From the NCBI GenBank assembly GCA_013076295.1, contig RQOL01000772.1, forward strand, positions 3,129,087 through 3,193,086: a stretch of 64,000 bases of DNA, written 5' to 3'. Positions 50,107 through 60,960 of the stretch are shown here, one piece after another. This DNA is from Sanderia malayensis (taxonomy: Eukaryota; Cnidaria; Scyphozoa; Semaeostomeae; Pelagiidae). A program made the translations under genes and the position numbers. Every line of letters begins with the position of its first letter. The first letter of the stretch is position 1. The notes beneath the pieces were generated by a model. It did no database searches and was not told the origin of the DNA. It worked only from the letters and a program-made list of their open reading frames with translations.

Positions 50107-53100
50107 AGGTGATCTTTAAATTGCTTTTTTCTGTTGGAATTTGTGAAATAGACGTTTTATCTTGATGCTTGTCCGTCAGCCCGTATAACAGGGGGTTTTA
50201 ACACACAACCCCGCCCCTTTTCACCCCAAAGAGATAGGGTAATGCTGGATATTAATTTGGTTTTATAAAGGATGAAACAGTTGCAGGGCTTAACAGCTTT
50301 TTTAAGTCGAATAACTGACAAGAAAAGTATTTTCTCATTGCCAAGAATTTTTGAGAATGGGAATAGAAGAAATACAGCTGACATCCGCCATCTTGAAATC
50401 TCAAGAGAAAGCGAATGTCAAGTAAATTGCTGATTTTTTAAATGTTGAATTGCATAGATATATTAAACTCAGATTGATTTATATAATAATATTAACGTTG
50501 AAAGTACAACTTGACAAACAGTTCAAGAAGCATTCATGTATCGTTCGAGAATTTGTAAGAAGCAATTTAGGTAAAAGTAATTTTGCATAGGAAATTGTTT
50601 GTTATCTGCAACGTGCAGGTAGGTTAAATTTACTTGTCTTAAAAGTGATAATGTATTCTAATTATTCGTTTGTGTGTTAAAGTGTTTTTATTTGAAATAT
50701 TCACTAATGTAGGCGGATATTTTTGTACTGGAATACACAGTCGACATTATCAAAGTTATTGCCAAGAAAAACGAAGCACTACTGCATGTTATTTTTCGTC
50801 TGCGCGGAAAGTGATAAAAATTTAAAATAAATGAAGACTGAAAAGGTGGGGGGAAGTGTCGTGCGGCTGTAACTTCAGATATACACAAATCGAGATGCCA
50901 TTTTGTTACAGTTTTTTCATCACGAATACGAGCTTGTATTTAAGTCTACGTTCACTTTACGAATTTAGAATAAAATGTTTTTCAAATATCAGTGTACCAT
51001 ATTCTCTTATGTTAGCTTCTTCTATAAAACATTTCGTCTTGTTCATTTGTTTCCAAATTCTCAAACTGATTAACTGCATGTTATCTTCATAACTTCATTT
51101 TCATTCTTGCTTTTACAATCTTCTTGACATCAAACCTGCAATATAAACGGATCGAGTAATATTATAAATAGAAATGGGTATATGTATAAAAAAGAATTTA
51201 TAGATAAAACATGCAAGTTCTAAATTCCAATAACTTTCGGAAAGTTCATGCAAATTAATATAACTTAAGCTGTAATATAAAACAAGTAAGTCACAATAAA
51301 TCTCAGATAACTTCTCTTTTAGTCGAAATCTTCACTTGGATGAATATTTGTCTACCCAACTCGTTTTTCATGCTTCGTGCGAGAGGATAGAAGGTATCAA
51401 ATGGTCATTGGTTAAGGATATCCTGGCTATAAGCTGACAAGACTTTCATGAAATTTAGCGATGCTTCAGCCATCATCTTCAAACGATCCTCCATCCATTA
51501 ACTCTAAAGATTGAAAGTAAAAACAACTTACAAATGCAATAAATGAGACACCAGTCCACATATTGATAAATCCACACGGACGTAAATGGCAAGATATTAA
51601 GAAATACCAAGTACCTCGATACCTGAGCAATTTTTTCCAATTATATTCTATTTACGGCAGCTAGAAAGAAAGGCTTAAACATTATTAAATTTAATCAAAA
51701 ACAGGTTACAGCTAATTATAAGAAAAGCATTAAAAGACAAGACAATGATAAAGTTCATATACATATTAATTTTGCAGTCTGATTTTGCAAGTTTGAAATG
51801 TACGAGACCTTTGTAGGCCTACCTTTTCGTCGGAAAATGGCGATAGCTTCAGATAATCTGGCGAGAGTTTCGGAAAATAGCGAGAGCTTCGACAATATTC
51901 CGGTCTGCGTGCGGCATTAGTGAACTTGTTTTGGTGACTCCTTGTATCTGTCGTTGCAACTTGCAGAAAGAAGGAATCTGTTTGGCTGCCACTTGTCCAA
52001 GAATCATAGGCCTAAATCTCCGTATTCATCTTCGTAATTCGCATGTTCCTCGCTGCTCTAGTCCATTGCTCCTGTCCTTATTTACTTGCTTCTCTTCCGA
52101 CGAACGAAAAGCAAAAGACAGAAAATTCACGTGTTGAAGAATTTAAACTCGCGCATTTTCGCAGACAGGGTACCACAAACATTAATCAATTGTCCCATAT
52201 TGGGTAAAAAATATTCAATTGGATGATATGCCAGTTGAACAAAAGAAAGCCACGAATTCCCAACAAGATTTATTGAATTCACAAGGTAAGATAGTTCTTC
52301 GAAACGCATGCGCTGATCAGTGTGTCCCACAAGCAATTCTCTCAGGCAAATCTCTCAAGAACTGTAGCGCAAGGTTAGTCAGATTAAAACCAATGGTTAT
52401 TAGAGGCACCAAAACTGGTACATAAGGTATCTTGACTGTTGAGCTGTATTGCTAATGGTTGAAACTTCCCTTGAAAGTTTTGGGTTGGCCTTTATAATCC
52501 AAATCAACACTTGATAAATAAATAACAATGAAAAATTGAGAAATTTTATTTAAACAAATTTGGAAATTACCCGGTTCCAATAAAATTTCGCCGAAAAAAA
52601 GGCGAAACCCTATCTTCCCCGGGGGAACCTATGCCACGTGCCGAGCAGCCACTAAAGCTCACCCTCTTTCCTCGTTTTACCAATGGAGATTCTCATCGCT
52701 ACTGTGGATCTCTCCTACAGTAGCAATCAGTTTATCTCAAGTCGAAAAAACTGAAAATTCCCGGTGGCATTTGACACAGGCAACGGTCACCAAGTGTGGA
52801 TAGTTCTCATTGAGTACAGATGGATACTCGACAGTAAATTAGACGTGGGTGTGATGTTAATACGCATGCGCTCATTGAACTTTCCAACAACGTGTACTAT
52901 TGCAGGGAAATGTAGTATAAATAGAGGATGAAAATGAAGAATATATGTTGCAATTGATTATGCTACATACCGTATTTCCTCTATTAAGCGCCCACCCTCT
53001 ATTAACCGCCCCCCTCCAATAAGCGCCCACCCTAAAATCAAAAAGTGTGAAATAAGCGCCCCCCTCTATTAACCGCCCAGGGCGGTTAATAGAATTCTTA

Positions 53101-54599
53101 CATTTTCACTGATTGGTTCAAATAATAGCGTAGAAACATGTGAATAGACATCAATTCCTTTCTTTTATCAATGGCAACATAAGCAAGTAGTTTAAGACCA
53201 AAGTTAGTCATTATATTTTAAGGAAAATATCCATTTTTAATATTTGTCAATTCAATGTCCATGTGTGGGGCTTTACTATGCTGTAGCATTTATCATTTCT
53301 TCCAAAAAAATGCTAACATAGCATTTTTTAACGTATGTCAATGAATAACAATCGGAACTTTGTTATCATTGATTATTGTTATACACTATTATTGTTAACA
53401 TAAGATTATTGTTTTGTTTTTGAAGATGCTTGATTTTAAAATTTTAGGACTATGAAATAACCGCCCCCCTCCAATAAGCGCCCCCCTCTAATAAGCGCCC
53501 ACCCAATTTTGCGAAATATTTATTAAGCGCCCGGGCGCTTAATAGAGGAAATACGGTACTCGAATTTCCGTCTGCAAAATTCATCAAATTTCTTTATCGT
53601 TGTCATTTTTCACAGAAGCTGGGAACTTTAGATTCCCATTTGTCCTTCACGGTTAAATCGTCTAAATCTCTATTTTTTCCACGTGAAGTACATACTATAG
53701 AGAACCCTGAGGCAAAGTAACAGCTTTATAAAAAAAATTTCCCACAAAAAACCTACTACACCCGGACTATATGAAGAATACAACATACCACATTAAGACA
53801 AATTTAATTCACTGCAGCAAGAAGCAACGTAGGTATACAGTTACATAGCAGATACCCAAATAAACAGTACGCTATGCAAAACAATGTTAGTTGCTTACCT
53901 TCGACACTGAACTTACGCCTCGACCAGAAAATCTTAATTAACTTGAAGATGACATGATAAACTTCTATTCCTATTATGACAATCACTGAAAAGGCAAACA
54001 CTTTTAAAATCCGAAAATCTTTGAAACTCAAATGAGTCTATTGTTTCGATCACCTTGTTAATAATCATCAACTATTTACAAAAATCAATAATTAAACCCT
54101 CTGTTATCAATTCTGATCATCCCTCGCGTTACAGGCTGTTACCATTTCATTTAAAAAGCATACTTTAAAAGCGTCTTAAACTCACTGTCAGTTAAAATAA
54201 GCTATAAGCCGACAGATTTTATACAGACCTGATATTATCAATGAAATGATAGATCTTATGTAACTATATGGACAACGTATATTAATTAATTAACCTCTCT
54301 CCTCCATTATTGGTGATGGAACAAAGACTAATATTAATCAGTTTGTACTGCTTAAAATATTCGTGGATCATAACAAAATCCTGAGAAGTACTACTCATTA
54401 GATAAACTTACATTGCAAGTAGCTATATCGAATTTGTGTGATCATCACAACAATCAAATAAAAAGGTTTGGTGAATCATAAGTGAAGTACTCGCTAAAAC
54501 ACTAGCGTCGTAGCTTGGGGAGAGTCTAATTCGTTTGCAACGAAGTACGCATGCCCGGCATGAGGGAGGATAAATTACGATTGAAAATATCAATTTAAA
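50107..54599. other. Intergenic region between citron kinase and CASTOR (convergent ends)
   Basis: The two flanking genes converge here. The left part should hold the citron kinase 3' UTR (AATAAA near 50825 and 50969). One large inverted-repeat element sits at 52968-53558. Short ORFs occur (for example 52219-52425 plus, 53804-54031 minus, the latter with hydrophobic stretches) but none has support from splice context or recognisable sequence. Confidence 0.6.
52968..53558. mobile_element. Non-autonomous inverted-repeat element with TACCGTA ends (591 bp)
   Basis: Left end TACCGTATTTCCTCTATTAA then GCGCCC; right end the inverse (GGGCGC then TTAATAGAGGAAATACGGTA). Next to each end lie tandem words of the kind ATAAGCGCCC(CC) and TTAACCGCCC, forming sub-terminal repeats. 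The AT-rich centre has no ORF of note. Two shorter elements with the same TACCGTA terminus are at 55454-55762 and 56390-56505. Confidence 0.9.
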
Positions 54600-57500
54600 C
54601 TACCTCGTGTCAATGAGGGAAATCCGTTGTTGTTGCTGCTCTTGGGGTGTGCTAGTTTCATGAACTGATTTGTGTTGTTGTTGTTGTTGTAGAATGTTGA
54701 GCACGTGGTGCAGGTCTTTCTCGTAAACCTTTTGAAGAATACAAGTTAAAGTAATCATGTAAGAATTGTTTCCATGGATAGATTCATTTGGATGTAAAAG
54801 GATGTAAAAGGGTATATACGTTTTGACGAGCAGAAATGAGAATGCACGTAAAACTAAAGGGATACAAGAAAGTGTAAAGATATACAAGAAGATGCGATGG
54901 TATACAAGAGGATGCAATGGTATACAAGAAGATGGAATGATATACAAGAAGATGGAATGATATACAAGAAGATGCAATGATATACAAGAAGATGCAATGA
55001 TATACAAGAAGAAGCAATGATATACAAGAGGAAGCAATGATACAAAAGAAGATGCGATGGTATACAAGAAGATGCAATGATATACAAGAAGATGCAATGA
55101 TTTACAAGAAGATGCGATGGTATACAAGAAGATGGTGTACAGAAGAATGTTCAACATGTGAAAATGTGCAAACAGAAACAAGGGTGTCACATCAGTATTA
55201 AAATAGGAGGGGTCATAGCTAGTGCTTAAAATCAAACGCCTTACTAGAGTGTGTCCATATTTGTATGTGCTGACATAATACGTTGAAATCTTCTTGTTCG
55301 CCAGAGGCTCGGCAACATTGGCCACCACTCCGTATATATCTGAAATCACAATGAAGATTGTTTCATTACAAAAGATTCTTGGTGTAAAACCATGGCTCAA
55401 AGAAATATGTTTGATATATCGTAAATTAAAGCAAGGCATTAATTGAATGGTAATACCGTAAATCCTCGAATAAGCCCCCGGGGGCTAATTTGCGAAAAGG
55501 AAATTTTAGCTGGATAATTGTTTAATATTAAGCAAAATAAAAGCTATACGATGCAGCCAATCAATAAAGTTATTGGTTTAAACTTGTTGCTATTTGCAAT
55601 ACATTACTAAACAACTTCAATGTCTGGAAACTTGGGCTCAACATCCATACAAATGATTATCAGGATGGGGGCTTATTCAAGGGGAGGGCTTTTTCGGAGG
55701 TGGGGGCTTATTCGAGGGGAGGGCTTATTCAGAGGCGGGTGCTAATTCGAGGATTTACGGTATGGTATAAACATGAACTTACTGAATTCAAAAGGTGAAT
55801 CTCCAATGTTTATCATTCGCCATTTTTCACTCTCCGACGACGTGTAAAGAGTATTTGGTGGAAATCTTTCAAAGCAAAATAACTCTCATATATACTTCAA
55901 AAGGTGATGGATATTAACACGTTACATACATTGCATGCACAAAACATCGTCAAATTATCATAACAATTCTTACTTTTCCAAAGCTTTGCTGTCAAGAATG
56001 AGCGAAATATCTTCCTCTATTATGGAGTAATGGAAGAAATTGCCAGACTTTGCATTGCTAAGAAAAAAGTTAGAAAATTATATCCAGTTTTAAGTACCGA
56101 TAATGTCATAGAAATATGAAATTTTATGACAAAGAATCGCTTACGCTTGATATATGATTACACATAATATTTCTAGCACGAATAATAGATTTGAAACTCG
56201 ATATAATAAGTACTGAAAGGAACCAAAATATTCTTATAACACTGATGTAACTTTGAAATAAATCAGTAAATAATTAATAATATCGAAAATTCATTGAACC
56301 GAGATTGATTCAAGCTATCAGATGTCAGAGCCATCAGAACTTCATTATTCTACCAATCAATAGTGATACCAAGATAATATAATATAATATACCGTAATGC
56401 TTCGATTAAACGCCCCCTTCTTTTAAACGCCCCCTCGAATAAAGGCCTCCTAAAATATCAAAATTTTAATAAACGCTCCGGGCGTTTAATCGAAGCATTA
56501 CGGTAATATAATAATAGAATTGAATAGAGCATAATTACTAATTACCACGAGAAGAACATTATCTCCAGCAAGACTTGTACCACGGATGGTAAAAGGGATA
56601 AGTCCAAACCAGTAATGTGATATGATTCTGGTAGACTTATATGCGAAGTAACAACGGGACGAGAATTACCTGCAAAGAAAATGACAATAGAAATGAAAGT
56701 TGCTTTGCAAGCATCCATCATCCTACTCTCCCAAACAATGTTGTCTGTAGAGAAAGGCTTATATAATATCGACAAAATTCCATTTGTGTGGTGACCACAA
56801 GGGTTTGATCAAGAGAACAGCATTGTTTTAGGGGGAGTAGAGGGTCGACGTTGTTATTAATGTTATCGCGAAATTCCGTTGTATTTTGTAATTCCGTTGT
56901 ATTCTTTGAGGGTTCTCAATACCAAGACATAACTGTTTAGAAATATAATACAGTCAAATCTGTATAGTTGGAGCTCATGTAATTCGAGCTCTGCCTTATT
57001 CTAACGCTATTCTCCCTCCCTTCAAGGATCAATTGGGAAACAATCCTTACAAAACAAATCTCTATAAACAGAATTTTGAAATATGCCTCGGGAAGAATAA
57101 ACGTAATAGCCTCACTTTGAAAAACTGGTTGAAAAGAGTCGGAGCAGTGAAAGTCAGGGCTGGCAATGTTTTCTTCGTATTCATTGTAAATTTTGAAATG
57201 AGCAGCCAGACACTGGATTGCATCTTGCAAAAATGGCTCTTGAACCTAACAACAAATAAACATAATTCAACTGCAAGCAATGAAATAGAAACAATTATTA
57301 CAAACATGTGGGGGCACAACAAGGAGGAGGGGCATGTCAACGAGGAGGAGGGGGCAGCTAAAAAATTCCTTTGTGCCCCAACTTCTTTGGGGGCCCGTGC
57401 CACCATTGGCATTTGAATACTGAGTTACAGTTGAAATCAGATGACTTGACCAGAGGAAATACCTTGGGACCTCTAAAGGCAAGCAGCCCTAAGTTATTTA

Positions 57501-58739
57501 ACTAAAGGTAATTTTAGTTCATCACACCACAAAGAAGTCAACAGGAAAGTTAAAAACTTAATTTATCAGAGCAAAGCTTCAATAGCCAGAAGAAACGTGT
57601 TTGTATACAAAATCAAGGAACACCAAATGAACTTACCAGGATATAATCAGATTGATATGTGGACATGACAAGCACACATATTTGTTTGTCAGCCAAGGGA
57701 CCAATGACAGATTTAGCAATTTTGCTGACACCAGCCAGCTCTGTGGAACCCATTTCACCTGCAGAAACTGTCAAAGCCCTCCATGGATGATTCGACCTCT
57801 GTAGTTTATCATGCTTTGGAATCTCTGAAACAGACAAAGTTGTGTACAAATCTGACCTGAAATTGCAGTACAGGTCAAAGTTGTATAGAGAGAAGACGCA
57901 ATAAAGCTTTATACTATAATAGAAATTTATTACCATAAAATAGTAACTGGGACAAGATTATAAAACCTTTGGGGATATCACAGCCCCCACACCCCCTCAT
58001 TTGTTTGATTTGACACATCATTTGATATACCTACAGATCTGATAATCAATAAAGTGTGATTTAGTTATGAAATTGGTTTCAAAAAATAGCAGTGCTGTAA
58101 ACCCACCTTCAAATTGCTTTCTTGTAGTTATGACAGTATAATCTTCAGCAGTCTCAGTGAAGCTAAAAAATTCTGGCCTGAGGAGAGGAGAGAACTCTAT
58201 TATAATCCCGAGATTGTCAAGAAACCGTTGTTTCAAATGCAATCTGTGATAACTGAATGGTTGACACAAACTGTTTTCAAACAAGGTCAAATAAAGAAAA
58301 GCAGTATCATAGGTATGACTTTATTGTATTACACAGCCTGCTGTGCGAAAGAAGAGGACCAGGGCAAGACCAGACAACAATTAAAGAAACCGAAAGTGCC
58401 GAGGGTAAATTTTCAAAATCAAATTTCATGAACCATGTGATGGTGTTGTGTTGACAGGTATTGGGCTATTTTTAGAAATTCCAAAAAATGGATTTCAAAA
58501 TATATGATAAATAAATCAACGAAAATAAAAGATTTAACTCACCGTGAATCAGCTAGAAATGCTATTTTTATCAAAGAATGGGTAAACTCGTTGATAATGT
58601 GTTTCGGAATTGAGCAGACTTCAAGACGATGTTCCAAAACGTAGAGTTCCATGGGTGGATTTGAATAAAGTTCTTCCACAGACGGGCCTTCCAGGATCGG
58701 AACAGTAATGTTTTCGCCATTCGCAAAATTTCCATTCAT
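54600..58739 (-). CDS. CASTOR1/2-like: CASTOR-family arginine-sensor-like protein (GATSL)
   Basis: Homologue of CASTOR1/2, cytosolic ACT-domain proteins that bind arginine and inhibit GATOR2, so controlling mTORC1. Nine exons in transcript order: 58739-58543, 58177-58107, 57824-57637, 57245-57116, 56669-56546, 56057-55974, 55865-55783, 55339-55245, 54728-54600; 366 aa (human CASTOR1 329). All phases close. Recognisable pieces: MELYVLEHRLEV (human CASTOR1 starts MELHILEHR), FFSFTETAEDYTV, GVSKIAKSVIGPLADKQI, VMSTYQSDYIL, WRMINIGDSPFEF and GVVANVAEPLANKKISTYY. The model has 29 extra N-terminal residues before MELY; the Met at 58652 is the alternative start. The C-terminus is Gln-rich. The Y-Q-x-D motif (146, 147, 149) used for GATOR2 contact is kept, but positions matching human S111 and D304 read Cys139 and Gly321. 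Confidence 0.92.
54860..55140. repeat. Minisatellite, 21-bp unit ATACAAGAAGATGCAATGAT
   Basis: About thirteen copies of a 21-bp unit ('atgatatacaagaagatgca' plus a) within CASTOR intron 55244-54729. Since the unit is seven codons, the minus strand stays open through the array and reads a hydrophobic seven-residue repeat of the type CISLHLLVYHCIFLYIIASS. Confidence 0.93.
55454..55762. mobile_element. Inverted-repeat element with TACCGTA ends (309 bp)
   Basis: Left end TACCGTAAATCCTCGAATAA then GCCCCC; right end GCTAATTCGAGGATTTACGG then TA. Sub-terminal GGGGGCTTATTC words repeat near the right end. It lies in CASTOR intron 55782-55340 and stops about 20 nt from the donor of exon 55865-55783. 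Confidence 0.88.
56390..56505. mobile_element. Inverted-repeat element with TACCGTA ends (116 bp)
   Basis: Left end TACCGTAATGCTTCGATTAA then ACGCCCCC; right end GGGCGTTTAATCGAAGCATT then ACGGTA. Perfect or near-perfect pairing over about 25 bp, in CASTOR intron 56545-56058. It is the smallest of the three TACCGTA elements. Confidence 0.9.
56949..57070. mobile_element. Fragment of the TACAGTCAAATCTG element
   Basis: Shares the left part of the element at 24308-24498: TACAGTCAAATCTGTATAGT, later CCCTTCAAGGATCA and ACAAATCTCTATAA. It lies in CASTOR intron 57115-56670, just beyond the donor of exon 57245-57116. The right end was not found. Confidence 0.65.
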
Positions 58740-59643
58740 TATTTTGTAACTCTTAGTTGATGGGTATCAATCCTTTAAAATAGTACACCAACCTATACCA
58801 GACGTTTCTCGATTTACCAATCCTTATCACTTTTATATTGGCCTAATATACTGATTTGACAATCCAGCTTATGTGTTTACAAGATCCATTTCAATGTGTT
58901 TGCAGCCTGAACAGTCGCGCAGTAATACGTTTATAATTGTTATTCAATGAAAATCAATGTACAAAGAAGAACAGCAATGCGATATTGACCACAGTTTTGC
59001 TTCTGACAATAGACACGTGCTTTAAAAATGTTTCAAAATAAAAAAAAAAGATTTGTTGTTCCCGCTTACCAACTCGTTATAAACAGGTTACAACACGACG
59101 TGTTCTTTTGATCAAGATTGAATAAAAATTTTTACTGAACTCAAGCCTTTGAACCTTGAACCCTTGAACAAAAGCTCCTGTCTTGGAATGGGGGAACAAC
59201 CAGGGAATAGTAATTATGCTATAATTAGCCATTAAAACTGGAGCAATTAAAGTCTAAAATTATCTTTGTTAGATGTTAGCACTTCCTGAATTCCACTTTT
59301 GAATAAAATCGGATGGTGTAGTTCAACACAATAGCAAAATTGAGCAACATTTGAAAATTATGCTACCATTTTTCATGTATAATGAAAGATTTGAATTGGA
59401 GCGATTAGTACTCTTTTTTGCCGTATTGAATGAAAAATTGAGCTCCTGGGATAAATTGATTCATTTTTTTGTGTCACTCGGTGTTCTATGTCAGCCAAAA
59501 CGCATCTCGGGAACAATAAGTAACTCCATTCTCAAGTGGTATATCTAGTTGCTGCTGCGTAGCGAAGCGTCTGCGAAAAAAAAACGCCATTTTCATTTCG
59601 ACAACAACACCTTTAGGGCACTCTAGCCCTAACCCTAACCCTA
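58740..59643. other. Upstream region of CASTOR
   Basis: AT-rich, with no supported coding sequence. It should hold the CASTOR promoter, read on the minus strand. No TATA box or other clear site was identified. Confidence 0.5.
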
Positions 59644-60345
59644 ACTGATAAACCATACATTGTCAGTTGTATCCCGTCATGCATACTCCTGCGCAGTAGC
59701 CTATATATGGCACTGCGCATACACGCCCACCTTTACGGCACTCGAACACTAACCCTAGCCCCAACCCTAACACTTGCTCCATTAACCCTAACACTAACCC
59801 TAACCCTAACCCTAACTGATACATCATACAGTGTCAGTAGTATCCCGTCATGCATACTCCTGCGCAGTAGCCTATATATAGTACTGCGCATACACGCCCA
59901 CCTTTACGGCACTCTAGCCCTAACCCTGGCCCCAACCCTAACACTAACCCTAACCTTAACCCTAACCCTAACTGATACATCATACAGTGTCAGTAGTACT
60001 ACGTCATGCATACTCCTGCGCAGTAGCCTATATATGGCACTGCGCATATACGCCCACCTTTACGGCACTCTAGCCCTAACCCTAGCCCCAACCCTAACAC
60101 TAACCCTAACCCTAACTGATACATCATACAATGTCAGTAGTACTACGTCATGCATACTCCTGCGCAGTAGCCTATATATGGCACTGCGCATTCACGCCCA
60201 CCTTTACGGCACTCTAGCCCTAACCCTAACCTTAACCCTAACCCTCATCCTGACTGATACACCATACAGTGTCAGAAGTATTACGTCATGCATACTCCTG
60301 CGCAGTAGCCTATATATGGCACTGCACATACACGCCCACCTTTTT
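59644..60345. repeat. Satellite array with embedded CCCTAA (telomere-type) hexamers
   Basis: Five head-to-tail units starting near 59644, 59815, 59971, 60115 and 60253. Each has a conserved unique part (ACTGATACATCATACAGTGT, then CGTCATGCATACTCCTGCGC, then a CGCCCACCTTTACGGCACTC stretch) followed by a variable run of CCCTAA/CCCTAG hexamers. Unit lengths fall from 171 to 156, 144 and 138 nt, the hexamer run shortening to the right. Each unit also holds TGCGCAGT...ACTGCGCA, an inverted repeat around TATATA. Confidence 0.93.
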
Positions 60346-60960
60346 AAATTTAAATTACAAATTGATCAAAACACAAACTAAATGTCCTCATCAGGTTTCG
60401 AACCAGTGGTCTTGAGGTTAGTGTGCAGGTAAGTTACCGTTGGTCTACAGCAGCGCTTCCCAGCGTAAGAGAATATCACAAGGTCAAAGTTATGTTTCTT
60501 ATTTCTGAGCGAAAACCACCAGTACGATTTGATTATTGGTTTTACATCACAGCAGCACACATTTTAACAATGTTAACAGCTAATATACAAGAGTTATGCT
60601 TATTGAACCCTCAAGCGAAGCCAACATTTGAACGAGATAGCGAATGAAAACTTACATTCACATCTCAAGATAGGACAGAAATACGACAGAGAAATACTTG
60701 TAATGTCATGAAGATATTTACTGAAGTAGAACTGATGTTTACGAATACCAAATTTAGTAGCATTATCAAGAATGGGTTCGCCTAAACAATCAACAATTTG
60801 AGGGCATCAAAATGTTCATTTGTCCCTCTCCCTGATATTATTGAGAAAACAAACGTCTTAGGTCCCTGCTCCCTCCCAAATTATTTATCATCCATTCTTG
60901 CCGCTTACTTGTGTTGTATTCCAGGTTAGAGTATGATTGTGTGTCATTTCATAGCCTGTC
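60346..60960. other. 3' flank of the OAS-like gene, with a tRNA-like remnant
   Basis: No supported coding sequence. On the minus strand around 60388-60456 there is a tRNA-like piece with B box GGTTCGAAACC and an A-box-like TAGACCAACGG, but its ends do not pair as an acceptor stem. It is probably a tRNA pseudogene or SINE head. The rest is AT-rich, with nothing recognised. Confidence 0.4.

Noticed and set aside
52219..52425. 68-codon plus-strand ORF in the region between citron kinase and CASTOR
   Set aside because: Short, no recognised motif, and no promoter or splice context.
53804..54031. 75-codon minus-strand ORF with two hydrophobic stretches
   Set aside because: No recognisable family, no neighbouring exons and AT-rich DNA that readily gives hydrophobic codons; not supported as a gene.
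54600..55439. 279-codon minus-strand ORF taken as a separate gene
   Set aside because: It is CASTOR exons 8 and 9 read through the stop-free last intron; treated as a possible retained intron, not a separate gene.
59644..60345. CRISPR-like array or centromere
   Set aside because: Repeat units are too long and spacers are not unique; the genome is eukaryotic and the hexamers identify it as a telomere-type satellite. One small array cannot show a centromere.
59707..60381. 224-codon plus-strand ORF with TLTLTL repeats
   Set aside because: It follows the satellite with CCCTAA hexamers. The frame is held open by repeat lengths divisible by three; no start context or domain supports a protein.
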